From a virus: a stretch of 30,376 nucleotides of DNA. A program made the position numbers and the translations under genes. Below the pieces are notes generated by a model. It worked only from the letters and a program-made list of their open reading frames with translations. It was not told where the DNA came from and did no database searches. Numbering within the stretch: position 1 is the first letter of the stretch; the number at the start of each line of letters is the position of its first letter. Location of the stretch: IMG/VR virus record IMGVR_UViG_3300035228_000846, positions 1-30,376 of that record; one strand, written 5' to 3'. This document shows positions 15,419 through 23,699 of this stretch, piece after piece.

Positions 15419-17127
15419 GTTGCCATCCTACTAAATCCTTTAATTTTTTCAAATCGTATCACGTCTTCAAATCGGTCATCCATCCCACTCTTGTGAGAGA
15501 TGACAAAGATATTTGCATCCTTAACTACGAACCGAATAATTTTTAAGAATTCTTCTGTCCCTTGGCCATCAAGTGAACTATCAAATACTTCATCCAAAAT
15601 CATAAGATTTGTAGCAACAGAGTTTTTAAATTTTGCAACTTCTCTCCAAGTGAATAGAAGTGCTAGATCAATTCTCTGTTTCTCACCTTCACTAAAAGAA
15701 GCATATGAAAAGTCTTCATGTATAGCTGATTGAACGGTTTCGTTAAACTCTTCATCAAGAGTAAAGTTTATGTAAAAGTCCATCATCTGCAGATAACGGT
15801 TTACTTGCTGATTTATCAGCGGTAGATACTTTTTGATGATTTTAGATTTAACTCCACCGTCCTTAAGTAGACTATAAGAAAAATCGTAGTAGTTAATTGT
15901 GTCTTTTTTTGAAGCTAGTTCGTCGTATGTAGTTTTTAAATTGTCCTTGAAGGTTTCTAGTTTCTCATGTTCAGTATTTCTGTTTGCAAGGTTATCGGCA
16001 ACTCTTTGAATTTCCGATTCCAGATCTCTGATCTGTCGTTGACATCCAGATATCCGAGTATTGTTTTGAGAAATGCCATTATTGAGTTTAGTAATCTCCT
16101 TTGATAGTGCAGTAAATTGACGCTCTCGCTCTTGTTCGCTTTTAATTGCCTCTTCTAGTTCTTTATAACCAGATTGCAACTCTTGAGCTTTATTTTGTGC
16201 GTCGTCAATTTTATTTATTCTAAAGTCTTCTTTAATTGGTTGGGTACAAGTAGGGCAGACCGTATTTTGTGTGAAAAATTTATGTTCCTTAGTAATAGTT
16301 GATACTTTGTTAGAAATCTTACCCTTTAGGTTACCCAACTTTTTTAGTTTTTCTGTAGCCCCTGTGACACATTCTTGCTCTTTAGTATACTTAAAAATAT
16401 CTTCCTCGGTAAAAGAGTTCTCTTTCATGTATAAAAGAATCTCTTCATCTAAGTTTAAAATTTTATTTTTTCTATCTTCAATATTTTTCTTACTGCGTTT
16501 TTCAATCTCATCAATAAAGTTACTTTGCATCTCAACTTTGTCACTAAGAGATTCTTTCTTTAAATCAAGAGTTCTAACTTCTTCTTTTTCTTGACGAATT
16601 TTATCTTTAAGAATACTGTTCATTGAAGAGAAAATCTTAATGTCCAAAAGATCTTCAATTACTTCTCTACGATTATTAGTAGACAATTGCATAAAAGGAA
16701 CAAAGGCACTACTACCTAGAATAACAATCTGAGTAAATGACTTGTAATTCATTTTAATAACATTCTGCTCCAACCACTTTTGCTGATCTATGGATGAAGC
16801 AAACTGATCCATCAAACAGTTATTTTTCCAAATCTCAAATACGTTTGGTTTTATTCCACGAACAATTTTCCAATCTGTATTATTAATAGAGAAGCAAACT
16901 TCTACATTACAATCTTTTTCATTTGTAGAATTTACCAGTTGAGGTTTATTAATTTTTCTAAATGGTTTACCAAATAATGAAAAAGTAAGAGCATCAAGAA
17001 CTGTACTCTTACCAGAGCCATTTGAACCAACAATTAATGTAGTGGCTTTTTTTTGGAAATTAACTTCAGTATATTGATTGCCGGTAGAAAGAAAGTTTTT
17101 CCAACGAACTTTTTCAAATAAAATCAT
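15415..17127 (-). CDS. 46: Recombination nuclease subunit gp46 (Rad50/SbcC-like)
   Basis: A 570-aa SMC-like ATPase, partner of gp47 in the DNA-end resection complex needed for recombination-dependent replication and host DNA breakdown. Visible: Walker A GSNGSGKST (34-42), a coiled coil of about 175-410 interrupted by the zinc hook CPTC (291-294), the ABC signature SFSEGEKQR (477-485) and Walker B LMILDEVFD (508-516). T4 gp46 is 560 aa. The start overlaps the DUF3110 gene by 14 nt. Very confident. Confidence 0.97.
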   Translation of the reverse strand: MILFEKVRWKNFLSTGNQYTEVNFQKKATTLIVGSNGSGKSTVLDALTFSLFGKPFRKINKPQLVNSTNEKDCNVEVCFSINNTDWKIVRGIKPNVFEIWKNNCLMDQFASSIDQQKWLEQNVIKMNYKSFTQIVILGSSAFVPFMQLSTNNRREVIEDLLDIKIFSSMNSILKDKIRQEKEEVRTLDLKKESLSDKVEMQSNFIDEIEKRSKKNIEDRKNKILNLDEEILLYMKENSFTEEDIFKYTKEQECVTGATEKLKKLGNLKGKISNKVSTITKEHKFFTQNTVCPTCTQPIKEDFRINKIDDAQNKAQELQSGYKELEEAIKSEQERERQFTALSKEITKLNNGISQNNTRISGCQRQIRDLESEIQRVADNLANRNTEHEKLETFKDNLKTTYDELASKKDTINYYDFSYSLLKDGGVKSKIIKKYLPLINQQVNRYLQMMDFYINFTLDEEFNETVQSAIHEDFSYASFSEGEKQRIDLALLFTWREVAKFKNSVATNLMILDEVFDSSLDGQGTEEFLKIIRFVVKDANIFVISHKSGMDDRFEDVIRFEKIKGFSRMAT

Positions 17128-17380
17128 GATCAGTTGTTACAGGAGGAACCACAATATCGTTTTTTGTTATAACCGTGTATTCATATCCTTGAGTTTCACA
17201 GACTGCTATCATAGCATCATCTTCAACTTCAGTGATACTCATTTCAGGAGATCCATCTTCTTCTAGCATCATAGCATATCTATCTACATCGTCCCTTTCT
17301 TCAAAGATGTAAAGCACTTGATTGCCATCTTCGTTTTGTACAGAATACACTCCTTTCCCATCTATTGCTAAGATGTACAT
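17114..17380 (-). CDS. DUF3110-like protein of cyanobacterial type
   Basis: An 88-aa protein that matches the pattern of DUF3110, a small family known from cyanobacteria: YSVQNEDGNQVLYIFEERDD, VDRYAMMLEEDG, a run of alternating acidic residues, then GYEYTVI and IVVPP. The family has no known biochemical function. Its presence suggests transfer from the host. It is inserted between the gp47 stop (TAATG overlap) and the gp46 start (14-nt overlap), so it is co-translated with the two nuclease subunits; whether it acts with them is unknown. Confidence 0.75.
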   Translation of the reverse strand: MYILAIDGKGVYSVQNEDGNQVLYIFEERDDVDRYAMMLEEDGSPEMSITEVEDDAMIAVCETQGYEYTVITKNDIVVPPVTTDHDFI

Positions 17381-18429
17381 TACACTAACTCACATGCCTC
17401 TTGATAAATTTCTTGCATGATTTTTTGAACTAAAGATTTATCAAGATTAATCTCTGCTTCTTCAATGTATCTATTTAATATAGAAATAGTATCTTCAGAT
17501 TCAAGAGGATTAAAATCTTCTTCACCATACCATCCACCAAAATTAAAGTTTTCAACAATCTTTAATTCTGCTACACCTGAAGAATAGAGTTTATCAATGA
17601 ACTTCTCAAAATCTTTAGTACTTGTTTTTTTACGAACAATTACTTTTACGATTTTATTTTCATAAAGAGTTGCATCAAACAATTGATGAGGAGTGTCCTC
17701 ATAATATACATTATAGAACAATCGGTAAGGATTGTCTACATGAAAATGTTCAAGAGTTTCTGTATCAAAGATGGCGAATCCTCTCCGATCACCAACATCT
17801 GTCCAGAACATTTCGTATGGGTTTCCCAAGTAATAGACCCGTCCATTATCCGATCTAGTGTGATAGTGACCGCTATAGACCTTGGAGAACTTTGAATATA
17901 ACTCGCTCTCATGACCATGGTCCATGACGATTTGTCTATTAACTCTAAATCCGTTGAGCTCAAGGTGCCCCATCGCACACTTGCAACTTGTCTTTTTAAT
18001 AAGTTGATGAGTAGTTTTTTCATTTTCCTGATTAATCCATGGAATAAACAGTGTCTTCAGTCCACTCAGATTGACTTCTGTTGCTTCTGAATATACAGTT
18101 ACATTTTCATACTCACGAAGAAGAAGATCAACTGCATTGATATTATTTGTGTTTTTATAATATGCCGTGTGATTACCTACGATAGTATGAACTGTGACAC
18201 CCATGTCACTTAGTTTATCGTAGTAATTATTCTTTGCCCATGATAGTGCAGAAAAATCAATACCCTTTCTACTATCAAAGGTGTCACCCATATCTATAAT
18301 TGTAGTAATTCCATGCTCTTTCAAATAAGGAAAGAACACGTCATTATAAAACTTCAGGAAATAGTCGTGAAATAACTTAGAGTTTTTACGAGCTCCAAAA
18401 TGTTGATCAGTGATAATTGCAACTTTCAT
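17380..18429 (-). CDS. 47: Recombination nuclease subunit gp47 (Mre11/SbcD-like)
   Basis: A 349-aa metallophosphoesterase, the nuclease of the gp46/gp47 complex. The metal-binding motifs appear in order: DQH (D8, H10), MGD (D49), GNH (85-87), GHLEL (H155) and SGHYH (186-190). T4 gp47 is 339 aa. ATG 18429 overlaps the gp55 stop (TGATG); a TTG one codon earlier is the only alternative. Very confident. Confidence 0.97.
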   Translation of the reverse strand: MKVAIITDQHFGARKNSKLFHDYFLKFYNDVFFPYLKEHGITTIIDMGDTFDSRKGIDFSALSWAKNNYYDKLSDMGVTVHTIVGNHTAYYKNTNNINAVDLLLREYENVTVYSEATEVNLSGLKTLFIPWINQENEKTTHQLIKKTSCKCAMGHLELNGFRVNRQIVMDHGHESELYSKFSKVYSGHYHTRSDNGRVYYLGNPYEMFWTDVGDRRGFAIFDTETLEHFHVDNPYRLFYNVYYEDTPHQLFDATLYENKIVKVIVRKKTSTKDFEKFIDKLYSSGVAELKIVENFNFGGWYGEEDFNPLESEDTISILNRYIEEAEINLDKSLVQKIMQEIYQEACELV

Positions 18430-18947
18430 CAATAACGAAGTTTGGAATGTACAGCGTCTTTGATACTATTATAATCAGCAGAATTGCTTCCGTCAACCCC
18501 ATCATCATAAAACACTTGGTCATAGCCAGACTTTTCAAGAATTTTGTTTTTGATTTCTAACTGACGCTTTTCCCTTTGGATCCTACGGAGAAATGCATAA
18601 TGAATGATCTGCGTAAAGTAAGCAAAAGGATTTTGGGATTTCTGAGGATTAAAATTATGAATGTACTGAACGCAATTTTCGATTCCATCTGAGATCATGT
18701 CCTCCTTGAACATGTAGTTAACAAAGTTTGGTTTAAATGATAGATGATTTGCAATCTTTAAGAAGCACTCACCAATGTATCTTGGGATAGGAGGTTTAGT
18801 ATCCCAACGCTTTCCTCTATCATCCTTTGTGGGTTCTCTACCATATTTTCTAATAAAAGTAATTTCAACTTCACTTTGGTAATGGGTTAGAGCTGCTAAA
18901 AATTCTTTATTGTTAACGTAGTGTTCAGATCTTTTACGTTTTGCCAT
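18429..18947 (-). CDS. 55: Late transcription sigma factor gp55
   Basis: A 172-aa homologue of T4 gp55 (185 aa), the small sigma-like factor that directs host RNA polymerase to TATAAATA late promoters. Matching blocks: YVNNKEFLAAL near the start, PNFVNYMFKEDMISDGIENCV, IHNFNPQKSQNPFAYFTQIIHYAFLRRIQREKR. ATG 18947 (MAKRKRSEHYVNNKE) is preferred over ATG 18965, since it has CGGGA upstream and matches family length. It is preceded by a good sigma70-like promoter and overlaps gp47. The many NATAAATA sites in this window are its expected targets. Confidence 0.96.
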   Translation of the reverse strand: MAKRKRSEHYVNNKEFLAALTHYQSEVEITFIRKYGREPTKDDRGKRWDTKPPIPRYIGECFLKIANHLSFKPNFVNYMFKEDMISDGIENCVQYIHNFNPQKSQNPFAYFTQIIHYAFLRRIQREKRQLEIKNKILEKSGYDQVFYDDGVDGSNSADYNSIKDAVHSKLRY

Positions 18948-18993
18948 AGTTCCCGATTTAATCATAAAGAAATATTATCACTATTATGTAGAT

Positions 18994-19022
18994 AGTATAG
19001 CATTTTCAATCTATAATGGCAA
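18994..19022 (-). promoter_or_regulatory. Sigma70-like promoter for gp55-47-46
   Basis: On the minus strand TTGCCA (19022-19017), a 17-bp spacer and TATACT (18999-18994) with TG just before it (extended -10). Each hexamer matches consensus at 5 of 6 positions. It lies in the only 100-bp-plus gene-free gap of the window and would start RNA near 18987, about 40 nt before the gp55 ATG. This would make the late sigma factor an early or middle product. Confidence 0.75.
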
Positions 19023-19080
19023 GCTTGACAAGGTATCAAATAATCACTATAATAACTCTGTTAGGGTTGATAAGGATTAA

Positions 19081-19473
19081 TTAGCTCTTTTTGTAAAGCT
19101 TCTCTAAAATATCCTTAGCATCATTTACTGTAGATATAAATCCCATTTCTCTTGTTATTTTTGGTTGGCCTGTCTTTGATTTTTCAGAGTCTCTTACGAA
19201 TTGTTGATATATGGTTATCATTTCTAAATCAGATGACTCTGATAGAGTTAATATATCATCTAAATTTAAAATGAATAAATCTTCTTTAGTTGTTTTTAAC
19301 CAAGGTTCTACCTTATAACCAGATAGACCAGTTCTTGTTTTTACTTCAACGATGGTAATTGGATTAGAAATAAGGAGCATTGTTCTGTTCTCTTCTTCAG
19401 AGGCTGCTACTTTAGCATAGATCTCTTCTCCAGTTTTAAGTTTTATTGTTGCGTAGAAATCGTCTTCTATCAT
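19081..19473 (-). CDS. LSm-like small protein (130 aa)
   Basis: A 130-aa protein whose first 60 residues look like an LSm/Sm-type small beta barrel: FYATIKLKTGEEIYAKVAAS (Sm1-like strand-turn-strand with TG-E), LLISNPITIVEV, then PWLKTTKEDLFILNLDDILTLSE. The C-terminal part is helical (ITIYQQFVRD..., NDAKDILEKLYKKS). Similar small proteins occur after uvsW in cyanophages (from memory). RNA binding or a structural role is possible; not shown. ATGA overlap with the uvsW stop indicates coupled translation. Confidence 0.75.
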   Translation of the reverse strand: MIEDDFYATIKLKTGEEIYAKVAASEEENRTMLLISNPITIVEVKTRTGLSGYKVEPWLKTTKEDLFILNLDDILTLSESSDLEMITIYQQFVRDSEKSKTGQPKITREMGFISTVNDAKDILEKLYKKS

Positions 19474-20945
19474 ACTTTTAATTGAATAGTGATTATCTCA
19501 TAGTTAAAATTTTCTTCGTTATAAATTTTAATTCTTTCTATTAGGTGGTTTAAAGTGTAGTTTCTTCTTGACTTATGAGTACAATCATCAGAGATGTCAT
19601 AGAGGATTGCTTTAGTTTTATTTTTTCCTTTTCTAAGAACTCTTCCAATTGATTGTAAATTTCTAACTCTTGATTTTGATGGAGATGCGAAGATAACGTT
19701 ATGGAGATTTTTAATATTGATACCAGTAGAAAAAGTTCCATAAGAGGCAACAATAATGGCATTATTTTCTCTTTCAGTTATTTCTCTCACCAATTCTCTT
19801 TCTTCAGCATCAACACCGCCATGTATAAAAAATACTTTGCGGTTGTCACCCTTGTTTTTATTTATCTCCTCATAGAGAATTGCTCCATGACTTTCAACTC
19901 TCTGAAAAAGAACAAGTGAATTTCCTTTAAGATCAAGTGCTAGATTTTTAATAAATCGATTTCTTTGTTCATGAGAGATAAGATATTGGATCTCATCTTC
20001 ATAAGTATCAAAAGTTCGTGGATTGTGTTTGAGAACAAGACATTGAATATCTAACTGAGATAAATGACCTTGACGCATCAATTCATCAGTTTTAGTGACT
20101 TTATATGATGGTCCGAATAGACCTTCTAACACCCACTTATGGGTTTGTGTTCCATCTAAAGTTCCAGTAAATCCAAATCTATATTTTGCATGGTGTAATT
20201 TTGTCATTATAGATATTAAAGATTTACTTTTAAAAAGGTGGGCTTCATCTCCAATTACAACGTTATATTCTTCAAAGAAAGATCTTTCAAGTTTATAAAC
20301 AGATTGCCAAGTTGTAATTGTAACAGAAGCATCATTACTCTTTTCTTTACCGGAATAGATACGGTGGCAATATGAATCAGCATCCCAACCATAATCAAAA
20401 AAATCCTTATACATCTGCTCTACAAGAGATGTCGTTGGAACAACTAGCAAGATTTTTTGACCTTTGTCAACGTAATATCTTACAAGAGAGTAAATCATCA
20501 GAGATTTGCCGCTTGCAGTGGGTGATATCAATAGTTTTCTATTGTGCTTTAGAGCGCCGTATACTCCCTCAATTTGATACTTCCTTGGTGAGTGAGAACA
20601 TATAGACTGCATATAATCTTTAACACCCTCATATGAAATCCTATCATTGACTTCAAATGGAGTTCCATAAAATTTATTATCTTCAAACTTATAAGTATAA
20701 TCGTGTCTTTCACAGAAAGAAATAATTTTATCTAACAGTCCAACATAGATCTGTTTAGATCGCATATCATATAAATGAATCTCTCCATTCCAATTTCTGC
20801 CTCGATACTGAGGCATGAACTTAGCATTGGGAACTTCAAATTTGAAATGATCACGCAGCTCATACTCGATATGAGGTTCTGCGTTGATCTTTAAAAATAC
20901 TTCGTTCGATTTTGATATAACAACATTCGCAGTCGTGTCAATCAT
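19470..20945 (-). CDS. uvsW: Recombination helicase UvsW
   Basis: A 491-aa SF2 helicase that, in T4, unwinds R-loops and branched DNA and shifts replication from origins to recombination. Visible: Walker A SPTASGKS (141-148), DEAH box (233-236), FGFTGTLDG (motif III region), LFQRVESHG, and motif VI QSIGRVLR (431-438). T4 UvsW is a late protein; here an AATAAATA box and a hairpin lie directly before the ATG, consistent with the same timing. The N-terminal 100 residues match the small substrate-recognition domain region. Stop overlaps the LSm-like gene. Confidence 0.97.
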   Translation of the reverse strand: MIDTTANVVISKSNEVFLKINAEPHIEYELRDHFKFEVPNAKFMPQYRGRNWNGEIHLYDMRSKQIYVGLLDKIISFCERHDYTYKFEDNKFYGTPFEVNDRISYEGVKDYMQSICSHSPRKYQIEGVYGALKHNRKLLISPTASGKSLMIYSLVRYYVDKGQKILLVVPTTSLVEQMYKDFFDYGWDADSYCHRIYSGKEKSNDASVTITTWQSVYKLERSFFEEYNVVIGDEAHLFKSKSLISIMTKLHHAKYRFGFTGTLDGTQTHKWVLEGLFGPSYKVTKTDELMRQGHLSQLDIQCLVLKHNPRTFDTYEDEIQYLISHEQRNRFIKNLALDLKGNSLVLFQRVESHGAILYEEINKNKGDNRKVFFIHGGVDAEERELVREITERENNAIIVASYGTFSTGINIKNLHNVIFASPSKSRVRNLQSIGRVLRKGKNKTKAILYDISDDCTHKSRRNYTLNHLIERIKIYNEENFNYEIITIQLKV

Positions 20946-20947
20946 AA

Positions 20948-20964
20948 CGTAGATTTCATCTACG
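20948..20964 (-). promoter_or_regulatory. Hairpin blocking the uvsW ribosome-binding region
   Basis: A perfect 7-bp inverted repeat (CGTAGAT with ATCTACG, 3-nt loop) ends 2 nt before the uvsW ATG. In RNA read through from uvsY it would cover the ribosome entry site. RNA started at the overlapping late promoter (+1 near 20961) would lack three bases of the 5' arm and fold only weakly. Confidence 0.55.
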
Positions 20965-20966
20965 AT

Positions 20967-20974
20967 TATTTATT
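20967..20974 (-). promoter_or_regulatory. Late promoter motif (AATAAATA) for uvsW
   Basis: AATAAATA on the minus strand begins at the last base of the uvsY stop codon, 21 nt before the uvsW ATG. T4 uvsW is also expressed from a late promoter, so location and biology agree. Confidence 0.6.
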
Positions 20975-21411
20975 TACCCTAGTCCAGAGTTAAATCTTAT
21001 AAACTCAATTGCATTCTTGATTTGATATGTGCGATTTTGAATGACCTTTAGAATGCTTTCCAAATAAACTAACATCGTATCATAATAGTCAATCTTGAGA
21101 TTTGCATTTGACAGTTTTCCATCAGCATCAAGATACTTAGTCATCGTATCTTTATCTCTAATTTTTTTAGGAAAGGGGTTTTCAATATAAACGTCAGGAT
21201 CAGCCTTACCACTAAAATATTCATACCTTTCATGACGAATATTTTTTCTTTGTTGCTCTGCTTTTTTTCTTAAAAGAAAAATTGTATTATATAGTTCAAA
21301 GTATTTTGCATGAAGAGATGCAATATTCAAAGACTCAGTATGTAAATTATCTGGATCTATTTTTGAATCTTTTTCCCACATCTCTTGAATTGAATCAAGA
21401 TCAATGCTCAT
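20974..21411 (-). CDS. uvsY: Recombination mediator UvsY
   Basis: A 145-aa homologue of T4 UvsY (137 aa), which loads the UvsX recombinase on gp32-covered single-stranded DNA. The family pattern is visible: YNTIFLLRKKAEQQRKNIRHE, RYEYFSGKADPDVY (T4 has LDYYSGRGDGDEF), and a C-terminal helix KVIQNRTYQIKNAIEFIRF (T4 AIKSRGFAIKHIQDMRAF). The start overlaps the gp3-like gene (ATGA). The neighbour uvsW confirms the assignment. Confidence 0.94.
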   Translation of the reverse strand: MSIDLDSIQEMWEKDSKIDPDNLHTESLNIASLHAKYFELYNTIFLLRKKAEQQRKNIRHERYEYFSGKADPDVYIENPFPKKIRDKDTMTKYLDADGKLSNANLKIDYYDTMLVYLESILKVIQNRTYQIKNAIEFIRFNSGLG

Positions 21412-21968
21412 AATTTTTTATTCTCTAAATCAGTCACTGTGTAGCTAGTATACTTGAAACTTACGTCAGCTGTAAAGTATTGGATATCCGTATCTGTAGC
21501 GTCAAAGTTTAATGTTGTCAATGAATATGGGAATAGATCCTTAAAATTTACATTGAATTTAGGAACTAAATTACTACTCAGAATTTGTAGAGTTCCATCT
21601 GAATAAACATTTCTTTTGTCTTTAGCATATGGTCCTTTGTGATCAGCCTCTGACTCAAGATCTCTAAATTCTTGATTCTCTTCAGGGAATCCTAAACCTC
21701 TCATCCAGTTTTGAACTTCCATAAAGTTCTCAAGATTTTCATCAACTAAGAATGTCAAATTTAAATCACCAAAATCAATCTTATCTCCTGGTGTCGGAAT
21801 ATCTCTTAGATAGTTTGGTTGTATAGCAATTCCAAGACTCAAATCTGGGATGTTTGCAGATTGGCAGAAAAATGCAACCTTAGGACTTCTTCTCATTGAG
21901 AACTTGAATCCTACTGGTGCAAGAAAATTTCTATTTTCTATCTGACCATATGGGTTTGCTTTTGCCAT
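21408..21968 (-). CDS. 3: Tail completion and sheath stabiliser protein gp3-like
   Basis: A 186-aa structural protein in the position of gene 3 in cyanophages (between gp23 and uvsY). In T4 gp3 caps the end of the tail tube. The sequence shares a tube-protein pattern with gp19 in this window: FFCQSANIPDLSLG against FMCKAANLPASNIA, then a GDKIDF/GDRTID strand and a DE...NWM/AWM helix, so it clearly belongs to the tail-tube fold family. The choice of gp3 rather than another tube-like protein rests on gene order. The stop overlaps the uvsY start. Confidence 0.8.
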   Translation of the reverse strand: MAKANPYGQIENRNFLAPVGFKFSMRRSPKVAFFCQSANIPDLSLGIAIQPNYLRDIPTPGDKIDFGDLNLTFLVDENLENFMEVQNWMRGLGFPEENQEFRDLESEADHKGPYAKDKRNVYSDGTLQILSSNLVPKFNVNFKDLFPYSLTTLNFDATDTDIQYFTADVSFKYTSYTVTDLENKKL

Positions 21969-21974
21969 TTAAAA

Positions 21975-22133
21975 TTAATTACTAATAATCATGCTGTACC
22001 ACTCTTCACTCATACCAGTGATGATGTGATCAGCAGATTCGTGATCCTGTGCGTAACCTTCTTGTATCAAATGTTCAACAACTAAATTATATTTTTCCAG
22101 AGTTTCTCTGGTTTCTCTAGGTGTCTGTTTCAT
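21975..22133 (-). CDS. Small hypothetical protein (52 aa)
   Basis: ATG 22133 to TAA 21975 encodes MKQTPRETRETLEKYNLVVE... ending EEWYSMIISN, a 52-aa helical protein. It lies between the gp23 terminator and the gp3-like gene, 6 nt before the latter, on the same strand. The phrase GYAQDHESADHIITGMSEEWY looks like a conserved small helical domain (cyanophages carry similar proteins, from memory). Function unknown. Confidence 0.75.
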   Translation of the reverse strand: MKQTPRETRETLEKYNLVVEHLIQEGYAQDHESADHIITGMSEEWYSMIISN

Positions 22134-22163
22134 TTTAGATATTTTATCCGTATTCTTATTTAG

Positions 22164-22192
22164 ATAAAAAAAGAGGGGTCCGAAGACCCCCC
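22164..22192 (-). terminator. Intrinsic terminator after gp23
   Basis: GGGGTC and GACCCC (22190-22185 with 22180-22175) pair around a TTCG tetraloop and are followed by a T-rich tract containing seven Ts on the minus strand (22172-22166). The UUCG-capped GC stem is a classic strong terminator and closes the highly expressed capsid unit. Confidence 0.93.
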
Positions 22193-22223
22193 TTACACTT
22201 CCTTCACACGTAAGGAAATTATA

Positions 22224-23648
22224 TCACATCAAGTTCTTAACAGCAACTCTTCTGTAGTAGCGGTTTTGGTTGACGTGCAGTTCACCTGAACCTTGGTTGG
22301 TTCCTTCCGCGAATGGGTTAGCAACAATTCCGTAGCGGGTCTTGAAGCCAATTTTTGGTTGGAAGTTGTTCTCACCAACGGCGCGAACCATTTGGAGAGG
22401 AACGTAAGGACAGTAGAACAGTCCAGCGTCATAAGGTGAAGTACCTTTGTAACCTACGACGTAATACTGGTTACCAGGAGTTCCGTTAGCGGAAGTCAGG
22501 TTTGCAGCATATGGGTCGATGTAGACGCGGAATTTACCCATCAGGGTTCCAGCAAACGTGTTGCCGGTATCGTCAACATTGAGGTTTGCGTTGAGTGCAG
22601 GGGTGTAATCGAGAACACCAGCCATGGTCAGTGCAGATGCTACGTCTGCAGAACACATGACGATGTTGCCCTTCCCGCGACGAGTTCTTTGTGCGATGGC
22701 GTTAGCATCACGCTCGATTTGGAACAGGAGACCTTTGAACTTCTCAACACTCCAGCGACCGTTGGAGTCGATGTCAAGGTCAAATACACCAGCAGTGGCG
22801 GTGTTCTGTACAGCACCTTGCTCAGCAGTCTTGTAGATGGTTCTGATGACTTCGCGGTTGATCTCAGCAAGAATCTCAGTAGAGAGAATATTTGCGAGTT
22901 CCGCTTCAGCATTCAGACCATGGATTGCCTTAAGGTCCTGTGCCAGTTCCAAAGAGTACTCTGCTTTCAGAGCTCTTGACTTGGCGGTAACGGTGACTTT
23001 CTCGATCGAGAATGCCATCTGGTTGAAGGCATTGTTACCAGTGCCATCAAGAGATTCTGCGTCATCAGTACGCATACCCTGACCGACTTTATAGCCGAGG
23101 GAGGATGCAGAACCAACGGGATTCAGTACACCTGGGTTAGTACCTGCCTGAGCAGTAGTACCCATACCAGCAACAGGATCGCTCTGACCGTCTTGGCCGT
23201 TGGATGCCTTGTCGCGACCGGAGAATGCGGAATCGACTTCGTTGTAGAATGCCTCGCTGCCAGACTGGTTAGTATAGCGGGAGCGCATTGCGAAGATCAG
23301 TCCAGTAGGACCGGTCATTGGTTGAACGCCTGCGAGGTCATATGCGACCAGATTAGGCATTGCGCGTCTGATCAGCGAGATCAGAACTGGATCGAAACCA
23401 GCGGTTGGACCGCCTGCGGTTGCGCCAGCGGAGAAACCTGCATTAGCACCACTTTGGGTATTAACGTTAGGTTGCTCAGTCAGGAATGATCCTGAATCGG
23501 AGAAAGCATTTTGCTCTCTTAAAAACTTTTCTTGGTTTTCAAGCAGGGTAGCGGTGACGGCTCTCTTGTGGTTGTCTTCGATTGAACCAAGACCCTCATA
23601 ATTGAGGAGAGGTGCCCACTTTTCCTGCAATTGCTCTGAATTGAACAT
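22224..23648 (-). CDS. 23: Major capsid protein gp23
   Basis: A 474-aa homologue of T4 gp23 (521 aa), the hexameric shell protein. Recognised by the start FNSEQLQEKWAPLLN, the block PNLVAYDLAGVQPMTGPTGL, IFAMRSRY and the ending YRRVAVKNL. The N-terminal about 60 residues are Gln/Glu-rich and should be removed by gp21 during maturation; a site of the T4 type (L-x-E) is LTE at 56-58, with LRE at 43-45 as an alternative. GC content and Gly/Ala use are higher than in neighbouring genes, as expected for the most abundant protein. The gene has AGGT before its ATG and a strong terminator after it. Confidence 0.98.
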   Translation of the reverse strand: MFNSEQLQEKWAPLLNYEGLGSIEDNHKRAVTATLLENQEKFLREQNAFSDSGSFLTEQPNVNTQSGANAGFSAGATAGGPTAGFDPVLISLIRRAMPNLVAYDLAGVQPMTGPTGLIFAMRSRYTNQSGSEAFYNEVDSAFSGRDKASNGQDGQSDPVAGMGTTAQAGTNPGVLNPVGSASSLGYKVGQGMRTDDAESLDGTGNNAFNQMAFSIEKVTVTAKSRALKAEYSLELAQDLKAIHGLNAEAELANILSTEILAEINREVIRTIYKTAEQGAVQNTATAGVFDLDIDSNGRWSVEKFKGLLFQIERDANAIAQRTRRGKGNIVMCSADVASALTMAGVLDYTPALNANLNVDDTGNTFAGTLMGKFRVYIDPYAANLTSANGTPGNQYYVVGYKGTSPYDAGLFYCPYVPLQMVRAVGENNFQPKIGFKTRYGIVANPFAEGTNQGSGELHVNQNRYYRRVAVKNLM

Positions 23649-23699
23649 TGCGGTTTTACCTAATTTAAATGTTTACGTTTGATTTAATATTAAAATCAG

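Noticed and set aside
16212-16219. AATAAATA on the minus strand inside gp46
   Set aside because: Deep in coding sequence with no start codon nearby; expected by chance in AT-rich DNA.
19030-19065. A second promoter-like site (TTATCA, TATAGT) upstream of gp55
   Set aside because: 16-bp spacing and weak hexamers; the TTGCCA-17-TATACT site nearer the gene is much better.
19859-19866. GATAAATA on the minus strand inside uvsW
   Set aside because: Within coding sequence about 390 nt before the next gene; probably chance.
22150-22170. TCTAAATA before the 52-aa gene as a late promoter
   Set aside because: Mismatch to NATAAATA at an important position and partly inside the terminator's T-tract region.
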